Positions 46,004 through 55,543 of a DNA stretch of 64,000 nucleotides are shown in pieces. Positions within the stretch are counted from its first letter, which is position 1. Each line of letters begins with the position of its first letter. Source of the stretch: Halopseudomonas bauzanensis. Lineage in GTDB: Bacteria > Pseudomonadota > Gammaproteobacteria > Pseudomonadales > Pseudomonadaceae. The position numbers and the translations under genes were made by a program. The stretch covers positions 942,278 to 1,006,277 of the forward strand of contig NZ_FOUA01000001.1 of NCBI RefSeq assembly GCF_900114735.1, written 5' to 3'. The notes below the pieces were generated by a model. It was not told where the DNA came from and searched no databases. It was given only the letters and a program-made list of their open reading frames with translations.

Positions 46004-46909
46004 ATGAAAATTGCGGTATTGTCGCGCAACCCCAATCTCTACTCTACCCGCCGCCTGGTTGAAGCCGGACGGGAGCGCGGCCACGAGGTAAAGGTAATCG
46101 ATACCCTGCGTGCCTACATGAACATCGCCAGTCACAAGCCGAGCATCCATTACAAGGGCTCGGAGCTTGAGCCCTTCGATGCAGTGATCCCGCGGATCGG
46201 CGCTTCGATCACCTTCTATGGCGCGGCGGTCCTGCGCCAGTTCGAGATGATGGGCGTGTTCCCGTTGAACGAGTCGGTGGCCATTAGTCGCTCCCGCGAC
46301 AAGTTGCGCTCGCTGCAACTGCTGTCGCGCAAGGGGGTAGGGCTGCCGGTCACTGGTTTTGCTCACTCGCCGGATGATATTCCCGACCTGATCAATATGG
46401 TTGGCGGCGCACCGCTGGTGATCAAACTGCTGGAAGGCACCCAGGGCATCGGCGTGGTGATGTGCGAGACCGAACAGGCCGCCGAGTCGGTGCTGGAGGC
46501 CTTCATGGGTCTGAAAGCCAATATCATGGTGCAGGAATATATTCGCGAGGCCGGTGGCGCGGATATCCGCTGCCTGGTGGTCGGCGACAAGGTGATCGCG
46601 GCGATGAAGCGCCAGGCCAAGCCAGGAGAGTTCCGCTCCAATCTGCATCGCGGCGGCAGTGCCAGCCTGATCAAGATCACGCCCGAGGAACGCATGACCG
46701 CCGTGCGCGCGGCGAGGGTCATGGGGCTGAACGTGGCCGGGGTGGATATCCTGCGCTCCAATCACGGCCCGGTGGTCATGGAGGTCAACTCCTCGCCGGG
46801 GCTGGAAGGTATCGAATCAACTACCGGCAAGGATATTGCCGGACTGATCATCGCGTACATCGAGAAAAACGCCCGACCCAATCAGACCCGTACCAAGGGC
46901 AAGGGCTGA
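46004..46909 (+). CDS. rimK: Ribosomal protein S6 glutamate ligase
   Basis: ATP-grasp ligase of 301 residues adding glutamates to the C-terminus of ribosomal protein S6, tuning translation of selected mRNAs. It starts [22 protein letters not shown], has the ATP-binding block [15 protein letters not shown], and the metal-binding [14 protein letters not shown] near the C-terminus. It overlaps nothing and is translationally close to rimB; rimA, present in some pseudomonads, is absent here. The stop codon is part of a hairpin. Confidence 0.95.
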   Translation: MKIAVLSRNPNLYSTRRLVEAGRERGHEVKVIDTLRAYMNIASHKPSIHYKGSELEPFDAVIPRIGASITFYGAAVLRQFEMMGVFPLNESVAISRSRDKLRSLQLLSRKGVGLPVTGFAHSPDDIPDLINMVGGAPLVIKLLEGTQGIGVVMCETEQAAESVLEAFMGLKANIMVQEYIREAGGADIRCLVVGDKVIAAMKRQAKPGEFRSNLHRGGSASLIKITPEERMTAVRAARVMGLNVAGVDILRSNHGPVVMEVNSSPGLEGIESTTGKDIAGLIIAYIEKNARPNQTRTKGKG

Positions 46910-46923
46910 TTGCGGGTCAGCCC
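46903..46923. terminator. Stem-loop at the rimK stop, between convergent genes
   Basis: GGGCTGA (46903-46909, including the rimK stop) pairs with TCAGCCC (46917-46923) over a 7-base loop; yrfG ends on the other strand at 46952. No T-run, so only a moderate candidate. Confidence 0.4.
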
Positions 46924-46951
46924 GGTCGCCGCCTGATCAGAGTGCCGATGC

Positions 46952-47626
46952 TCAGGCGTTCTGCGCGGCGGTGATCGCCGCCACCAGGGTGGCATAGTCC
47001 TCTACCGCGTCGAACTCCTCGGTATCACGCAGCTCGCCGCGGCTGTCCGGCTGACGGACGGCCAACAGCTGGGCAACGCCAAACTCGCGGGCAGCGCGCA
47101 GGATGCTCAGGCCGTCGTCGATGAACAGGGTACGCTCCGGATCGAACTCCACTTCGCTGCGCAAGGCGTGCCAGAAGGCTTGCTCTTCCTTGGGATAGCC
47201 GAAATCGTGGGAGCTGATCAGCCGCTGGAAATAGGTGCGCAGCTCGACCCGTTCCATCTTCAGCGACAGCGAGTCGCGGTGCGCATTGGTAATCAGGATC
47301 ACCTGCCGACCGCTCTGCTGCAAGGCCTGGAGAAAGGTGTCGGCGTCCGGGCGCAAACCGATCAGGTGGGCTACCTCGCGCTTGAGCTCGACGATCGGCA
47401 GGCCCAGCTCGCGGGTCCAGAAATCCAGACAATACCAGTCCAGCTTGCCCTGGATGCGCTGCATCAGCGGATGGATTTCCCGTTTCGCCCAGGCCAGTGA
47501 CTGACCGTGGTGCTCGGCATAGCGCTGGGGCAGGTATTCGACCCAGAAATGGTTGTCGAAATGCAGGTCGAGCAGCGTGCCGTCCATATCCAGCAGGACG
47601 GTGTCGATGGTGTTCCAGTTGAGCAT
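46952..47626 (-). CDS. yrfG: GMP/IMP nucleotidase (HAD family)
   Basis: HAD-superfamily phosphatase of 224 residues, related to Escherichia YrfG, which dephosphorylates IMP, GMP and some other purine nucleotides. Catalytic motif I is LLDMDGTLLDLHFDN, motif II ILITNAH, and motif IV LFIDDGLSILRAA; the FWVEYLPQRYAEHHG segment is typical of the subfamily. The frame is open far upstream (to 48238) but ATG 47626 (MLNWNTIDTVLLDMDG) is the clear start. It is divergent from nudE with 66 bases between starts. Confidence 0.92.
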   Translation of the reverse strand: MLNWNTIDTVLLDMDGTLLDLHFDNHFWVEYLPQRYAEHHGQSLAWAKREIHPLMQRIQGKLDWYCLDFWTRELGLPIVELKREVAHLIGLRPDADTFLQALQQSGRQVILITNAHRDSLSLKMERVELRTYFQRLISSHDFGYPKEEQAFWHALRSEVEFDPERTLFIDDGLSILRAAREFGVAQLLAVRQPDSRGELRDTEEFDAVEDYATLVAAITAAQNA

Positions 47627-47692
47627 GGATGATTGGGCTTTGCTGAAATGGACGGCTATGATAACAAACCATTCATTGATCACGGAGCCAGC

Positions 47693-48259
47693 ATGCCGCA
47701 GAAGCCAGAGATTCTCGATGCCCGCGTTGTCGCCAAGAGCCGCCTGTTCACCGTTGAGCAGGTGCAGCTGCGCTTCAGCAACGGCACCGAGCGCACCTAT
47801 GAACGCCTGGTCGGCTCGGGCGTGGGCTACGGGGCGGTAATGGTGGTGGCGCTCAAGGATGCACGTACCGCCCTGCTGATCGAAGAGTATTGCGGCGGCA
47901 CCCAGGATTATCAGCTGTCCCTGCCCAAGGGCCTGGTCGAGCCCGGCGAAGATGTGCTGGATGCGGCCAACCGCGAACTGATGGAAGAAGCCGGCTTCGG
48001 TGCCGAGCGCCTGGAATTGCTGGGCAAGCTGGCCCTGTCGCCCGGTTACATGAGCCAGAGCATCTCGGTGGTGCTGGCGCGCAATCTCTATGAGAAGCGC
48101 CTGCCCGGTGACGAGCCCGAGCCGATCCGGGTGGACAGCGTCGATCTCTATGCCTTGAGCGAGCTGATGACCCGGCCGAGCTTTTCCGAGGGCCGGGCAC
48201 TGGCCGCGCTGTATTTGGTCCGCGATCTGCTGGAGCAACGCGGGGAGCTGCAGCGATGA
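47693..48259 (+). CDS. nudE: ADP-sugar/NADH pyrophosphatase NudE
   Basis: Nudix hydrolase of 188 residues cleaving ADP-ribose, NADH and Ap3A-type compounds. The Nudix box GLVEPGEDVLDAANRELMEE, followed by AGF, fits GX5EX7REUXEEXGU. The N-terminus MPQKPEILDARVVAKSRLF is family-typical; the frame is open upstream to 47633 but without a better site, and CGGAG lies before ATG 47693. Its stop overlaps the cysQ start as ATGA, so they are coupled; both handle ADP/PAP-type nucleotides. Confidence 0.93.
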   Translation: MPQKPEILDARVVAKSRLFTVEQVQLRFSNGTERTYERLVGSGVGYGAVMVVALKDARTALLIEEYCGGTQDYQLSLPKGLVEPGEDVLDAANRELMEEAGFGAERLELLGKLALSPGYMSQSISVVLARNLYEKRLPGDEPEPIRVDSVDLYALSELMTRPSFSEGRALAALYLVRDLLEQRGELQR

Positions 48260-49059
48260 GTCTGCCGGTTGCCGCCGAGCGGCTGTGCCAGCTGACCCGC
48301 GATGCCGGTCGAGCCGCCCTGCCCTGGTGGCAGCATAATCCCGAGGTCATTACCAAAGCCGACGATTCGCCGGTTACCGCCGCCGATCTGGCGGCCAACC
48401 AGGTGATCATGGACGGCCTGCACGCACTGACGCCGGAAATCCCGGTGTTGTCCGAAGAGGCAGCTGACGTGCCACTTGATCAGCGCCAGCACTGGGATCG
48501 TTTCTGGCTCGTCGATCCGCTGGACGGCACCAAGGAATTCATCGCCGGATCAGAGGAGTTCACCGTCAATATCGCGCTGATCGAGCATGGCCAGGTACGT
48601 TTTGGTCTGGTCGGCGTACCCGCGCGTGATACCCTCTACTGGGGCGGTGCCGGGCTGGGCAGCTGGCGCCAGCAAGGCAGCGATGCACCCCAGCCCATCC
48701 ATTGCCGAGCACCCTCCATGCCGTTGCGTATCGTCGCCAGTCGCCGACATACCAGTCCGGAACAGGAAGCTCTGCTCGATCGTTTGCAGCAGGCCCATGG
48801 CACCGAGCTGGCCGGCGTTGGCAGTTCACTGAAATTCTGCGTACTGGCCGAAGGCGCAGCGGACCTGTATCCGCGCTTTGCCCCCACCAGTCAGTGGGAT
48901 ACCGCCGCCGCCCAGGCAGTGCTGGAAGGAGCCGGTGGCCGCGTACTCGGGCTCGATGGCGAGCGCTTCACCTATCCCCATCGGGCTGACTGGCTGAACC
49001 CCCATTTCATCGCCACCGGCCAGCCCGACGACGCCCTGCTGCGCCTGCTGCTGGGGTAA
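48256..49059 (+). CDS. cysQ: 3'(2'),5'-bisphosphate nucleotidase CysQ
   Basis: Magnesium-dependent phosphatase of 267 residues that removes the 3' phosphate of PAP/PAPS, a by-product of sulfate assimilation. Inositol-monophosphatase-fold motifs are visible: SEEAADVP (Glu), [13 protein letters not shown] (metal-binding DPLDGT), and [15 protein letters not shown] at the C-terminal end. Start overlaps the nudE stop. Confidence 0.94.
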   Translation: MSLPVAAERLCQLTRDAGRAALPWWQHNPEVITKADDSPVTAADLAANQVIMDGLHALTPEIPVLSEEAADVPLDQRQHWDRFWLVDPLDGTKEFIAGSEEFTVNIALIEHGQVRFGLVGVPARDTLYWGGAGLGSWRQQGSDAPQPIHCRAPSMPLRIVASRRHTSPEQEALLDRLQQAHGTELAGVGSSLKFCVLAEGAADLYPRFAPTSQWDTAAAQAVLEGAGGRVLGLDGERFTYPHRADWLNPHFIATGQPDDALLRLLLG

Positions 49060-49084
49060 TCATCAACCATTGCAGGAGCCTGCC

Positions 49085-49726
49085 ATGTTTTTCCAATCAC
49101 CGCCGGAACACAAACTGCGCATGCCGACCGCCAGCGAAGCCTTGCCCGGACGCGCCGAACCAGTTCACACCAGCAGCACCCATGCGGTGCTGGGTGCGCC
49201 GCTCAAGCCACCGTTCCCAGCAGGCATGCAGCAAATCATTGTCGGCATGGGCTGTTTCTGGGGTGCCGAGCGGCTGTTCTGGCAACTGGATGGGGTTTAT
49301 ACCACCGCGGTCGGCTACAGCGCCGGCCTGACGCCCAATCCGACCTATGAGGAAGTCTGTTCCGGACTGACCGGCCATAACGAAGTGGTGCTGGTGGTAT
49401 TCGATCCCGAGGTTTTGGCGCTGGACGAGTTGCTGCGGGTGTTCTGGGAGAGTCACGACCCAACCCAGGGCATGCGCCAGGGTAATGATATGGGCACGCA
49501 ATATCGCTCGGGAATCTACGTCAGTGATATGGCGCAGCGGGCCCAGGTGGAAGTCAGCAAAGCCCGCTTCGCCGAGGCCCTGCAGGCAGCCGGCAAGGGT
49601 GTCGTCACCACCGAGATCCTGCCCGCGACAACGTTCTATTATGCAGAGCCTTATCATCAGCAGTATCTACACAAGAATCCGGGTGGCTACTGCGGCCTCG
49701 CCGGGACCGGAGTTTGCATGCAGTAA
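49085..49726 (+). CDS. msrA: Peptide methionine-S-sulfoxide reductase
   Basis: Repairs oxidised methionine (S-sulfoxide) using thioredoxin. The 213 residues contain the catalytic [13 protein letters not shown] motif (Cys about 57), [20 protein letters not shown], and the C-terminal [13 protein letters not shown] with resolving cysteines. The N-terminal ~45-residue extension ([20 protein letters not shown]) is as in Escherichia MsrA. GCAGGAG precedes ATG 49085. Confidence 0.95.
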   Translation: MFFQSPPEHKLRMPTASEALPGRAEPVHTSSTHAVLGAPLKPPFPAGMQQIIVGMGCFWGAERLFWQLDGVYTTAVGYSAGLTPNPTYEEVCSGLTGHNEVVLVVFDPEVLALDELLRVFWESHDPTQGMRQGNDMGTQYRSGIYVSDMAQRAQVEVSKARFAEALQAAGKGVVTTEILPATTFYYAEPYHQQYLHKNPGGYCGLAGTGVCMQ

Positions 49727-49737
49727 TATCTTTTTGC

Positions 49738-49766
49738 TTGCAGATTCAGGTAATTACTAATAAAAC
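49738..49766 (+). promoter_or_regulatory. Candidate promoter of the Mrp antiporter operon
   Basis: TTGCAG (49738-49743), 17-base spacer, TAAAAC (49761-49766), within the 166-bp gap between msrA and the antiporter operon. A small palindrome TCCGCTTTGCGGA follows at 49768-49780 and could be an operator. Neither is strong. Confidence 0.35.
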
Positions 49767-49892
49767 ATCCGCTTTGCGGAATATCTCATCGGCATCAAGC
49801 ATGCCCGGAGTGCCGGCGCGACCATGTTGCCGCTGCCATTGATCGAGGCTCGAACGCAAACCCACTAACCTCTGACCATCTCCTGGGAGCTC

Positions 49893-52799
49893 ATGCTGTT
49901 ACTGATCCTGATCCTGACCCCCTTCATCGGGAGCTTTCTTGCGGCCTTCCTGCCGGCAAACGCTCGTAACCGTGAAGCCTGGTTGGCCGCAGCCATTGCC
50001 CTGGCCGGCCTGATCATCATCGGCATCCAGTTTCCCCAGATCAATAACGGTGAGGTACTGCGCTATCAACTCGACTGGATGCCCGAGTACGGGCTGAATC
50101 TGGTCCTGCGCATGGATGGCCTGGCCTGGCTGTTCAGCATGTTGATCATCGGTATCTTCCTGCTGGTGGTGGTCTATGCCCGCTACTACATGTCACCGGA
50201 AGATCCGGTACCGCGCTTTTTCTCCTTCCTGCTGGCCTTCATGGGCTCGATGCTCGGCATAGTGCTGTCGGGAAACCTGGTGCAATTGGTGCTGTTCTGG
50301 GAGTTGACCAGTCTGTCGTCCTTCCTGCTGATCGGCTACTGGCACCACCGGGCCGAGGCCCGGCGCGGTGCGCGCATGGCGTTCACCGTGACCGCCACCG
50401 GCGGCCTGTGCCTGCTGGCCGGGGTGCTGATGCTTGGTCATATCATCGGCAGCTACGATCTCGATGTGGTGCTGGCCTCAGGCGAAACCCTGCGCGAGCA
50501 CGCGTGGTACCTGCCCACGCTGATCCTGATCGCACTGGGCGCCTTGACCAAGAGCGCCCAGTTCCCCTTCCACTTCTGGCTGCCCCATGCCATGGCCGCG
50601 CCGACGCCGGTATCGGCCTATCTGCACTCGGCGACCATGGTCAAGGCCGGTATCTTCCTGCTCATGCGCCTGTGGCCGGTGCTGTCCGGCACGCCGGAAT
50701 GGACCTGGATCATCGGCGGCGCTGGGGTCTGCACCCTGCTGATCGGCTCCTTCATCGCGATCTTCCAGCATGATCTCAAGGGTCTGTTGGCCTATTCCAC
50801 GATCAGTCATCTGGGTCTGATCACCGCCCTGCTCGGCATCGGCACGCCGCTGGCAATGGTCGCCGCCATCTTCCACACCATGAACCATGCCACCTTCAAG
50901 GCCTCGCTGTTCATGGCGGTGGGCATCATCGACCATGAGAGCGGCACCCGTGACATGCGCAAACTGCGCGGCCTGTACCGGATGATGCCGCAAACCGCGA
51001 CCCTGGCGATCGTCGCCTCGGCGGCCATGGCCGGGGTGCCGTTCCTCAATGGCTTCCTGTCCAAGGAAATGTTCTTTGCCGAGGCGCTGCTGGTGGGCAG
51101 CGCCAGCAACTGGTGGATGCCGCTGGCCGCAGTCACCATGGGTGTATTCAGCGTGGCCTACTCGCTGCGCTTTATCTATGTCTTCTTCGGCAGGCCGGCC
51201 ACCGACCTGCCGAAAACGCCCCACGAGCCGCCGCGCTGGATGCGCTTTCCGGTGGAAGTGCTGGTGTTGTTCTGCCTGATTGTCGGCATTGTGCCCAGCC
51301 TGAGCGTCGGCCCGCTGCTGCACAACGGCGTGGAAGCCGTTCTCGGAGAGAAAACGCCGTATTACAGCCTGGCACTGTGGCATGGCTTCAATATCCCTCT
51401 GTTGATGAGCTTTGTCGCCCTGGGTGGCGGAGTGCTGCTGTACGTCATCCTGCGCACCCGGTTCAATCTCACCTATCGTGACCAGGTGCCGCTGCTGTAC
51501 CGCTTCAATGGCAAGCAGGCCTATGAAAGCACCATGCTGGAGTTACGCAGCAGTGCCTCGCGGCTGGAGAAACTGCTCGGCACCCGGCGCCTGCAACCTC
51601 AGCTGCTACTGATGATACTGGTGGGTCTGGGCGCGGCCGTTGCTGCCGCCGCGACGGCACCCCAGGTCTGGTCGGCCCTGCAACCGAGCGATCCTCACCT
51701 GCCCTTCACCCTGCTCTGGATCATCGGTGGCGGCTGCGCCGTCGCCGCCGCCTGGCAGGCCAAGTATCATCGCCTGGCCTCCCTGAGCCTGGTCGGCGGA
51801 GCCGGCCTGGTGGTGTGCCTGACGTTCCTCTGGTTGTCCGCGCCGGACCTGGCCCTGACCCAGCTGATGGTGGAAACCGTGACCACCATCCTCATTCTGC
51901 TGGGCCTGCGCTGGCTGCCGCCGCGCATTCTGTCGATCGAGCAGGACCGGAAGGAAAACCGCCGGGCCCGGGCACGACGCATGCGTGATTTCATCGTCGC
52001 GGCACTGGCCGGCCTGGGCATGGCGGCCATCAGCTACCTGGTATTGATGCTGCCCGCCGGCAGTGGTATCGGCAGTTTCTTCCTGGAACGGGCATTGTTA
52101 GAAGGCGGCGGCAGCAACGTGGTCAATGTGTTATTGGTAGATTTCCGCAGCTTCGATACCCTGGGCGAGATCGCCGTACTGAGCATCGTGGCGCTGACGG
52201 TCTACGGTCTGCTGCGGCGGTTCCGCCCTGCGGCGGAAAGCATGTCGCTGCCGCCCCAGCAGACCAATTTCGTCGACCCAGCGGCCCAGCAGCCACCGGC
52301 CGAACAGGCGCAAAGCGGATATCTCATGGTGCCGGGCATCTATCTGCGCCTGCTGCTGCCGATCATCCTGGTGTGCGCCGTCTACTTTTTCATGCGTGGA
52401 CACAACCTGCCCGGCGGCGGCTTTGTCGCCGGGTTGATCTTCGCGGTGGCGATCATTCTGCAGTACATGCTGGCCGGCACCCTCTGGGTCGAGTCGCGCC
52501 TGCACCTGCAACCGCACCGCTGGCTGGCCCTGGGGTTGATCCTGGCGGTACTTACCGGGCTGGGCGCATTGCTGCTGGGCTACCCGTTCCTGACCACTCA
52601 TACCGCGCATATTGACCTGCCGGTACTAGGTGCATTGCATCTGCCCAGCGCCTTCTTTTTTGATCTCGGCGTGTTCTGCGTCGTCGTCGGCTCCACCATG
52701 CTGATCCTGGTGGCCCTGGCCCACCAATCGATCCGCAGTCACCGTCTGCCGCTGTCTGCTGCTGACGTTGCCGATTCCACTGACAAGGAGAAACACTGA
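49893..52799 (+). CDS. mnhA: Mrp-type Na+/H+ antiporter, fused subunits A and B
   Basis: Large inner-membrane subunit of 968 residues of a multisubunit cation/proton antiporter. The N-terminal ~500 residues are a NuoL/ND5-like proton-pumping module with FWELTSLSSFLLIGYWHH and the Lys-bearing LTKSAQFPFHFWLPHAMAAPTPVSAYLHSATM motif; a connecting membrane region follows, then (about 805-935) a domain equal to the separate MnhB/MrpB subunit (YFFMRGHNLPGGGFVAGLIFA). This A-B fusion defines the group 2 (Pha-like) Mrp arrangement. Start ATG 49893 follows TGGGAG. The stop overlaps the next start (TGATG). Confidence 0.93.
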   Translation: MLLLILILTPFIGSFLAAFLPANARNREAWLAAAIALAGLIIIGIQFPQINNGEVLRYQLDWMPEYGLNLVLRMDGLAWLFSMLIIGIFLLVVVYARYYMSPEDPVPRFFSFLLAFMGSMLGIVLSGNLVQLVLFWELTSLSSFLLIGYWHHRAEARRGARMAFTVTATGGLCLLAGVLMLGHIIGSYDLDVVLASGETLREHAWYLPTLILIALGALTKSAQFPFHFWLPHAMAAPTPVSAYLHSATMVKAGIFLLMRLWPVLSGTPEWTWIIGGAGVCTLLIGSFIAIFQHDLKGLLAYSTISHLGLITALLGIGTPLAMVAAIFHTMNHATFKASLFMAVGIIDHESGTRDMRKLRGLYRMMPQTATLAIVASAAMAGVPFLNGFLSKEMFFAEALLVGSASNWWMPLAAVTMGVFSVAYSLRFIYVFFGRPATDLPKTPHEPPRWMRFPVEVLVLFCLIVGIVPSLSVGPLLHNGVEAVLGEKTPYYSLALWHGFNIPLLMSFVALGGGVLLYVILRTRFNLTYRDQVPLLYRFNGKQAYESTMLELRSSASRLEKLLGTRRLQPQLLLMILVGLGAAVAAAATAPQVWSALQPSDPHLPFTLLWIIGGGCAVAAAWQAKYHRLASLSLVGGAGLVVCLTFLWLSAPDLALTQLMVETVTTILILLGLRWLPPRILSIEQDRKENRRARARRMRDFIVAALAGLGMAAISYLVLMLPAGSGIGSFFLERALLEGGGSNVVNVLLVDFRSFDTLGEIAVLSIVALTVYGLLRRFRPAAESMSLPPQQTNFVDPAAQQPPAEQAQSGYLMVPGIYLRLLLPIILVCAVYFFMRGHNLPGGGFVAGLIFAVAIILQYMLAGTLWVESRLHLQPHRWLALGLILAVLTGLGALLLGYPFLTTHTAHIDLPVLGALHLPSAFFFDLGVFCVVVGSTMLILVALAHQSIRSHRLPLSAADVADSTDKEKH

Positions 52800-53140
52800 T
52801 GGAAGCCGTCATTGCCATCGCCATCGGCGTCATGTTTGCCTCCGGGGTCTGGCTGATCCTCCGGCCGCGGACCTTCCAGGTCATCATTGGCCTGCTGCTG
52901 ATTTCCTATGCGGTCAATATGTTCATCTTCATCATGGGCCGGCTGTCGATCAACAAGCCACCGCTGACCCTGGACAGCCCGGTCGAAGTCGGCATGTTCG
53001 CCGATCCGGTCACCCAGGCATTGGTGCTTACCGCCATCGTCATCGGTTTCGCCACCTCGGCCCTCTATCTGGTGCTGTTGCTGACTTCGCGCGGCCTGAC
53101 CGGTACCGACCATGTGGATGGTAAGGAACCGCGCCAATGA
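52799..53140 (+). CDS. mnhC: Mrp antiporter subunit C
   Basis: NuoK-like membrane subunit of 113 residues with three hydrophobic segments; FASGVWLILRPRTFQVIIGL and LLISYAVNMFIFIMGR are typical of MrpC. The loop DPVTQALVLTAIVIGFATSA matches the conserved C-terminal helix. Start overlaps the subunit A stop and its own stop overlaps the subunit D start, giving fixed stoichiometry by coupled translation. Confidence 0.93.
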   Translation: MEAVIAIAIGVMFASGVWLILRPRTFQVIIGLLLISYAVNMFIFIMGRLSINKPPLTLDSPVEVGMFADPVTQALVLTAIVIGFATSALYLVLLLTSRGLTGTDHVDGKEPRQ

Positions 53141-54774
53141 GGTTCTGGGCCGACCAATTGATTCTGTTGCCCATACTGCTGCCATTGCTGTTCGCCGCAC
53201 TGTTGGTCTTGCTCAACGGCCGTCGCCAGCAATTGAAGTTCGCCATCAACCTGACCGGCACCCTGGCTCTGCTGGTAACCGCCATCGCCCTATTCTGGTT
53301 GACCGACAGCGAGGTCTGGCCGAATGGTGTGGGCGCCTATCTGGCCGCCAACTGGGTAGCACCCTTCGGTATCGTGCTGGTGGTGGACCGGCTGGCGGCA
53401 CTGATGCTGACGCTGTGCGCAGTGATCGCCACGGCGGCACTGGTGTTCTCCTATCGACGCTGGAGCCGCTCCGGTGTGCATTTCCATTCACTGTTCCAGT
53501 TCCTGCTGGCAGGGATCAACGGCGCGTTCATCACTGGCGACCTGTTCAATCTGTTCGTGTTCTTCGAGATCATGCTGGCGGCATCCTACGGCCTGCTGCT
53601 GCTCGGCCTGCAACCCAACCGCATCCGCGCCAGCATGCAGTACGTGGTCATCAACCTGCTCGCCTCGTCATTCTTCCTGATCGGCGTCGCTCTCATTTAC
53701 GCTGCCGCCGGCACGCTGAACATGGCCGATCTGGCGGTGCGCGCCGCCAGTATGGATGACAGCGAACGACTATTGCTGGAAGTGGGAGCAGCGATCCTGG
53801 CCATTGCCTTCCTCACCAAGAGCGCCATGTGGCCACTGGGTTTCTGGCTGCCGACCACCTATGCGGCCGCCGCTCCGCCAGTGGGCGCCATGCTGGTGTT
53901 GATGACCAAGGTTGGCGTCTATGTGCTGCTGCGCCTGTGGCTGCTGGTCTTTGCCGACCAGGAGACCTCGCTGCAGGCCATTTCCGGCACAGCGCTGGTG
54001 GTCGCCGGCTTGCTCACCCTGGCGTTCGGTACCATCGGTCTGCTGGGTAGCCAGGAACTGGGCCGCATGGCCGGCTTCAGCGCGATCATTTCCTCCGGCA
54101 CGCTGCTGGCCGCGGTGGGCTACGGCGAGCAACAGGTGGTCAGCGCCGCGCTGTTCTATTTGCTCAGCTCGACCCTGGCAGTGGCCGCCTTCATGCTGTT
54201 GATCGAGCTGATCGAACGCATCCGCAAACCCAGTGCGGCGATGCTGGCGCTGACCATGGAGGCCTTCGCCATCGACAATGACCCGGAAGAATCCGCGGGG
54301 GTGATCATTCCAGCGGCCATGGCCTTTCTCGGGTTGGCCTTCGTTGCCTGTGCACTGATCATCGCCGGTCTGCCACCCCTATCCGGCTTCGTCGCCAAGT
54401 TCACCCTGTTCCATGCATTGCTCAACCCAGCCGGCATGTTCATCGATAATCTGTACACCGCCGGCCCGCTGGCCTGGACCATGCTGGCCCTGATCATTCT
54501 GTCCGGCCTGGCCGCCATTATTTCGCTGATGCGTTTCGGTGTGCGCACCTTCTGGTCCACCGACGCCACCGCACCGCGCCTGCAATTGACCGAGGCCATG
54601 CCGGTATCCCTTTTGCTGGCACTCTGTATCTCCATGACCGTGCTGGCTGGCCCGGTCAGTGCCTATCTCGACCGTACCGCCAGCGCGCTGCACCAGCCGA
54701 GCCTGTATATCGACCGCGTCATGTCCATCACAGCGGTACCTGGCGTCGTCATCAACGAAGGAGCCACACCATGA
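53137..54774 (+). CDS. mnhD: Mrp antiporter subunit D
   Basis: NuoN/NuoM-like proton-channel subunit of 545 residues with about 14 membrane helices. FVFFEIMLAASYGLLLLG holds the key membrane Glu, and LTKSAMWPLGFWLPTTYAAAAPPVGAML is the conserved Lys/Pro helix block of the antiporter fold. Overlaps neighbours by ATGA at both ends. Confidence 0.93.
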   Translation: MRFWADQLILLPILLPLLFAALLVLLNGRRQQLKFAINLTGTLALLVTAIALFWLTDSEVWPNGVGAYLAANWVAPFGIVLVVDRLAALMLTLCAVIATAALVFSYRRWSRSGVHFHSLFQFLLAGINGAFITGDLFNLFVFFEIMLAASYGLLLLGLQPNRIRASMQYVVINLLASSFFLIGVALIYAAAGTLNMADLAVRAASMDDSERLLLEVGAAILAIAFLTKSAMWPLGFWLPTTYAAAAPPVGAMLVLMTKVGVYVLLRLWLLVFADQETSLQAISGTALVVAGLLTLAFGTIGLLGSQELGRMAGFSAIISSGTLLAAVGYGEQQVVSAALFYLLSSTLAVAAFMLLIELIERIRKPSAAMLALTMEAFAIDNDPEESAGVIIPAAMAFLGLAFVACALIIAGLPPLSGFVAKFTLFHALLNPAGMFIDNLYTAGPLAWTMLALIILSGLAAIISLMRFGVRTFWSTDATAPRLQLTEAMPVSLLLALCISMTVLAGPVSAYLDRTASALHQPSLYIDRVMSITAVPGVVINEGATP

Positions 54775-55268
54775 AACGCTGGCTGCCCTCGCCTCTGCTG
54801 TCGGCCTTTCTGCTGCTGCTCTGGCTGATGCTCAACCAGAGCATCGAGCCGGCGCACCTGCTGCTCGGTGCCATCCTGGCGATAGCCGTGCCGTTGCTGG
54901 TCGCACCGCTGCGGCCGACACCGGTGCGGATTTCCCGCCCCTTCACCATCATCCGTCTCATCATCTATGCCCTGATTGAAATATTCCGGTCCTGCTTCAA
55001 CGTCTGCACGCTGATCGTGTTCGGCGGCGGCCGGCTCAATTCCCAGTTCATCCGCATCCCGCTCGACCTGCGTGACCCCCATGGCCTGGCGGTGCTGGCG
55101 TGCATCATCAACTCCACACCGGGTACGGTCTGGGTGGAGATCATTCCGGGCAGCAACGACCTGGCGTTGCATGTATTCGATCTGCATGATGCCCATTGGT
55201 GGGTGAACATGATCAAGACCCGCCTGGAAAAGCCCTTGATCGATATTTTTGAACAGGAGGCGCCATGA
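54771..55268 (+). CDS. mnhE: Mrp antiporter subunit E
   Basis: Membrane subunit of 165 residues. Two N-terminal hydrophobic segments (about 7-50) and one further segment (IRLIIYALIEIFRSCFNVCTLIV) are followed by a cytosolic domain with the family block NSTPGTVWVEI and LHVFDLHD. MnhE is needed for assembly of the Mrp complex. Confidence 0.92.
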   Translation: MKRWLPSPLLSAFLLLLWLMLNQSIEPAHLLLGAILAIAVPLLVAPLRPTPVRISRPFTIIRLIIYALIEIFRSCFNVCTLIVFGGGRLNSQFIRIPLDLRDPHGLAVLACIINSTPGTVWVEIIPGSNDLALHVFDLHDAHWWVNMIKTRLEKPLIDIFEQEAP

Positions 55269-55543
55269 CCGTCGTTCTCGCCCTGGCTCTCGGCTTTGCT
55301 CAGTTGTGCGTCATGCTGGCCCTGGCGTTCTGCGCCATTCGGCTGCTGCTCGGGCCCACGGCGCAGGACCGGATCCTGGCCCTGGATTCGCTGTGGATGG
55401 CCGCCATGCTGTTTATTCTGCTGCTGGGTATCCGCTTTTCCAGCATGGTGTATTTCGAGGCGGCACTGGTGATCGCGCTGCTCGGCTTCGTGTCGTCTAT
55501 CGCCCTGGCCAAGTTCCTCATTCGCGGGGAGATCATCGAGTGA
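55265..55543 (+). CDS. mnhF: Mrp antiporter subunit F
   Basis: Membrane subunit of 92 residues with three hydrophobic helices. The motif RLLLGPTAQDRILALDSL is the conserved cytosolic loop of MrpF. ATG 55265 overlaps the mnhE stop; GGAGG lies before it. Confidence 0.92.
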   Translation: MTVVLALALGFAQLCVMLALAFCAIRLLLGPTAQDRILALDSLWMAAMLFILLLGIRFSSMVYFEAALVIALLGFVSSIALAKFLIRGEIIE

